A DNA stretch of 64,000 nt from Pedobacter sp. Leaf170 (GTDB lineage: Bacteria > Bacteroidota > Bacteroidia > Sphingobacteriales > Sphingobacteriaceae), in assembly GCF_920984665.1 (NCBI RefSeq), contig NZ_CAKLBP010000004.1, positions 186,001 through 250,000 on the forward strand. Direction: 5' to 3'. The translations under genes and the position numbers were made by a program. Shown piece after piece: positions 62,334 through 64,000 of this stretch (within the stretch, counting starts at the first letter, position 1; each line of letters begins with the position of its first letter). Below the pieces are notes generated by a model, which ran no database searches, was not told the DNA's origin, and saw only the letters and a list, made by a program, of their open reading frames with translations.

Positions 62334-62892
62334 AGTCTGTGGAGACACAGACCATTACAAATTAATTATTAATGACATTTACCGGGTAATTCCCACGAAC
62401 ATTTCGGTCTGTGGAAACAAAGACCAAGGTGCAGCAAAAAATTAAAACAACTAAATGTTTCAAATCCATGGTCTGTGTCTCCACAGACCATTACAAATTA
62501 ATTATTAATGACTTTTATCGGGCAATTCCCTGCAACATTTCGGTCTGTGGAAACAAAGACCAGGGTGCAGCAAAAAATTAAAACAACTAAATGTTTCAAA
62601 TCCATGGTCTGTGTCTCCACAGACCATTACAAATTAATTATTAATGACTTTTATCGGGCAATTCCCTGCAACATTTCGGTCTGCGGAAACAAAGACCAAG
62701 GTGCAGCAAAAAATTAAAACAACTAAATGTTTCAAATCCATGGTCTGTGTCTCCACAGACCATTACAAATTAATTATTAATGACTTTTATCGGGCAATTC
62801 CCTGCAACATTTCGGTCTGTGGAGACACAGACCGAGGTGCAGAGATTAGATTATATATGCAAACCTAACCATGGTCCGTGTCTTCACAAACA
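62334..62892. repeat. Tandem array of 136-bp BIME units, four copies and a partial one
   Basis: Units start at 62334, 62470, 62606 and 62742, each 136 bp; a diverged fifth begins near 62873. Each unit has two REP palindromes of opposite orientation (GGTCTGTGTCTCCACAGACC, then GGTCTGTGGAAACAAAGACC or similar), separated by a conserved spacer with AATTAATTATTAATGAC. Part of the unit resembles the 3' end of the DUF58 gene. The reading frames at 62508-62868 are an artefact of repetition. The 62256-62333 gap holds an ATCCTTC/GAAGGAT hairpin. Confidence 0.92.
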
Positions 62893-62935
62893 GAATTGCA
62901 TATAAAAATTATCCTAAAAAACCTACTAAACAGAA

Positions 62936-63994
62936 CTACTCCTCTTCCCTGAAATAAACTTTATAATAGTTCATAGATTTTTCATCATCGTAACCTTTCT
63001 CAATCATTTCTTTATTTCCATGAATGTAGATGTGAAAATTCTTATCCAATTTTAAAACACTTTTATAAACCCGAGCTTGTTTTTTAACCGCGGCATCGGC
63101 AATTTCAAAACTATCCGCAATCGGACTTTCATATTCCTCCTCGTAATTTTTCTTGTAGTTTTTAAAAGATTCTATTCCTTCGGCATTACCAATAACCTCA
63201 TTTCCGAATTCTTCAATATCAAAAGTTTCCTTTTCCTTAAAATATTTCATCGAACGGTTAAGCAAATCAATCTTATCAGCTTTACTTATTTCATAATCAT
63301 CATCAAGCTTTTGAGTTACAAAGTTTTTGTAAACGCCCAACACATTGTTGGTTTGGTTATAACTATCGTTTCTAATTTTCAGTTTCAAAAACTCATCTTT
63401 CCAATAAACTGCGCTATCATTGCTGCTCTTAGATTGGTCCAGCACAACAATTTTAAACCCTTCTTCTTTCTCAACATTAAAAATCAAACAACCTTTATCT
63501 AATTTATTAATATTGATGGCTTCTTGCTCGTAGCTCACATTAAAACCGTCTTGCTCAGGGTAAACCTTCAAATAAGTATCTTTATTTTCCGATTTAAAAA
63601 TACCTAAAACATCAAGCTGCTCGCCTTCAATCTGCACTTTTTCGAAATAGGCAACATATAATTCGCCCGATTTAATTTTCGGATGGTTCGCCACATCATA
63701 TAAATGTTTTGCCAGCTGTTCCGAATTTTCGTGAAAAAGCGAGTTATTTTCAAAAATCTCATTCGCAAAATGGTACACTTCGTTCAATTGCAAATTATCA
63801 CTCGGATGGTAAAAGCGAAAAACTTCATTCACCTTTTCAAAAGGCTTTAAAAAATACTGCATTAATAAATTACCCAAAATTTCGTCCTCAATTTTTAAAG
63901 GTGCGTCAGATAGTTTGTAATATTCTTCCAGTAATTTATTGCCGGTATGGTGTATAGAAAGTTGCTTTAACGAAGCTTCGAAAAATGAAATCAT
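62936..63994 (-). CDS. Nucleoid-associated protein, NdpA/YejK family (352 aa)
   Basis: The full-length protein starts MISFFEASLKQLSIHHTGNK, the typical opening of the 37-kDa nucleoid-associated family. The mid-region has ELYVAYFEKVQIEGEQLDVLGIFKSENK, and the C-terminal part is Lys/Glu-rich with a YESPIADSFEIAD segment. Members bind DNA and occur throughout Bacteroidota and Proteobacteria. The start at 63994 is only 6 bp from the window edge, so its promoter is outside. The stop lies 44 bp from the REP array. Confidence 0.85.
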   Translation of the reverse strand: MISFFEASLKQLSIHHTGNKLLEEYYKLSDAPLKIEDEILGNLLMQYFLKPFEKVNEVFRFYHPSDNLQLNEVYHFANEIFENNSLFHENSEQLAKHLYDVANHPKIKSGELYVAYFEKVQIEGEQLDVLGIFKSENKDTYLKVYPEQDGFNVSYEQEAININKLDKGCLIFNVEKEEGFKIVVLDQSKSSNDSAVYWKDEFLKLKIRNDSYNQTNNVLGVYKNFVTQKLDDDYEISKADKIDLLNRSMKYFKEKETFDIEEFGNEVIGNAEGIESFKNYKKNYEEEYESPIADSFEIADAAVKKQARVYKSVLKLDKNFHIYIHGNKEMIEKGYDDEKSMNYYKVYFREEE

Positions 63995-64000
63995 GGCGGC

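Noticed and set aside
62508..62868. Two plus-strand reading frames with near-identical protein sequence
   Set aside because: They are translations of the 136-bp tandem units; the repeated peptide follows the DNA period and has no family features.
62334..62892. Regular array that could be mistaken for CRISPR
   Set aside because: The units repeat almost entirely (136 bp), with no variable spacers, and no cas genes are near.
1..64000. tRNA, rRNA or complete insertion sequence
   Set aside because: No tRNA-like T-arm words, no rRNA sequence and no transposase other than the RAYT were seen in any gap.

Overview
This 64 kb window is chromosomal DNA from a member of the Bacteroidota, most likely family Sphingobacteriaceae and close to Pedobacter. 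The evidence is low GC, several promoters of the Bacteroidota type (TTTG / TAnnTTTG), starts without Shine-Dalgarno sequences, a TonB-dependent receptor with a carboxypeptidase-regulatory N-terminus, an OmpA protein with a thrombospondin-3 repeat, and the typical SpoIIM / DUF4129 / DUF4350 / MoxR / DUF58 operon. The genus is an inference. I see no rRNA, tRNA or CRISPR.

Left part (1-23 kb). On the minus strand, trpE runs off the window edge and is preceded by a classical tryptophan attenuator with a 22-residue leader peptide (Trp-Leu-Trp). Two periplasmic amidohydrolase genes follow on the plus strand; only one of their three amidohydrolase modules keeps its metal ligands. A cassette of about 3 kb then carries a papain-like lipoprotein and a small secreted partner. 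It is bounded by a 36-bp direct repeat made from the 3' end of the amidohydrolase gene. Next come an Oar-like TonB receptor, an ABC exporter, and a small PLDc_N membrane protein whose 3' end is triplicated as 162-bp tandem units. A minus-strand block holds an MFS exporter and a close-packed run (45-aa membrane protein, ridA, EamA transporter, recG). An OmpA-family porin and an Xaa-Pro aminopeptidase complete this part.

Middle (23-35 kb). After meaB comes a cell-surface glycan locus: seven glycosyltransferases (three of them tandem paralogues), an MsbA-like ABC exporter, an acyltransferase-3 protein and a methyltransferase. It probably makes and exports a decorated surface polysaccharide or lipid-linked oligosaccharide.

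Right part (35-64 kb). This is mainly housekeeping and metabolism: a ceramidase-like membrane protein, ilvE, tryptophan 2,3-dioxygenase with an apparent 1-bp frameshift near its start, a CLC protein with fluoride-type filter motifs, a SerB-ACT fusion, an arginase-fold protein lacking several metal ligands, a TlpA-like thioredoxin, purD, two acyl-CoA enzymes, a large MG2/plug-domain protein, dcd, a phosphopantetheinyl transferase, lipB, a GDSL lipoprotein, and the RDD/SpoIIM-to-DUF58 envelope operon. The operon ends in a REP-associated tyrosine transposase (RAYT) embedded in an array of 136-bp units, each with two oppositely oriented REP palindromes. A nucleoid-associated protein closes the window.

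The least conventional signals are the RAYT with its BIME-like array, the direct-repeat-bounded cysteine-peptidase cassette with its hairpin-rich flank, the 162-bp triplication, a 54-bp perfect palindrome at 48318-48371, and the frameshifted dioxygenase.
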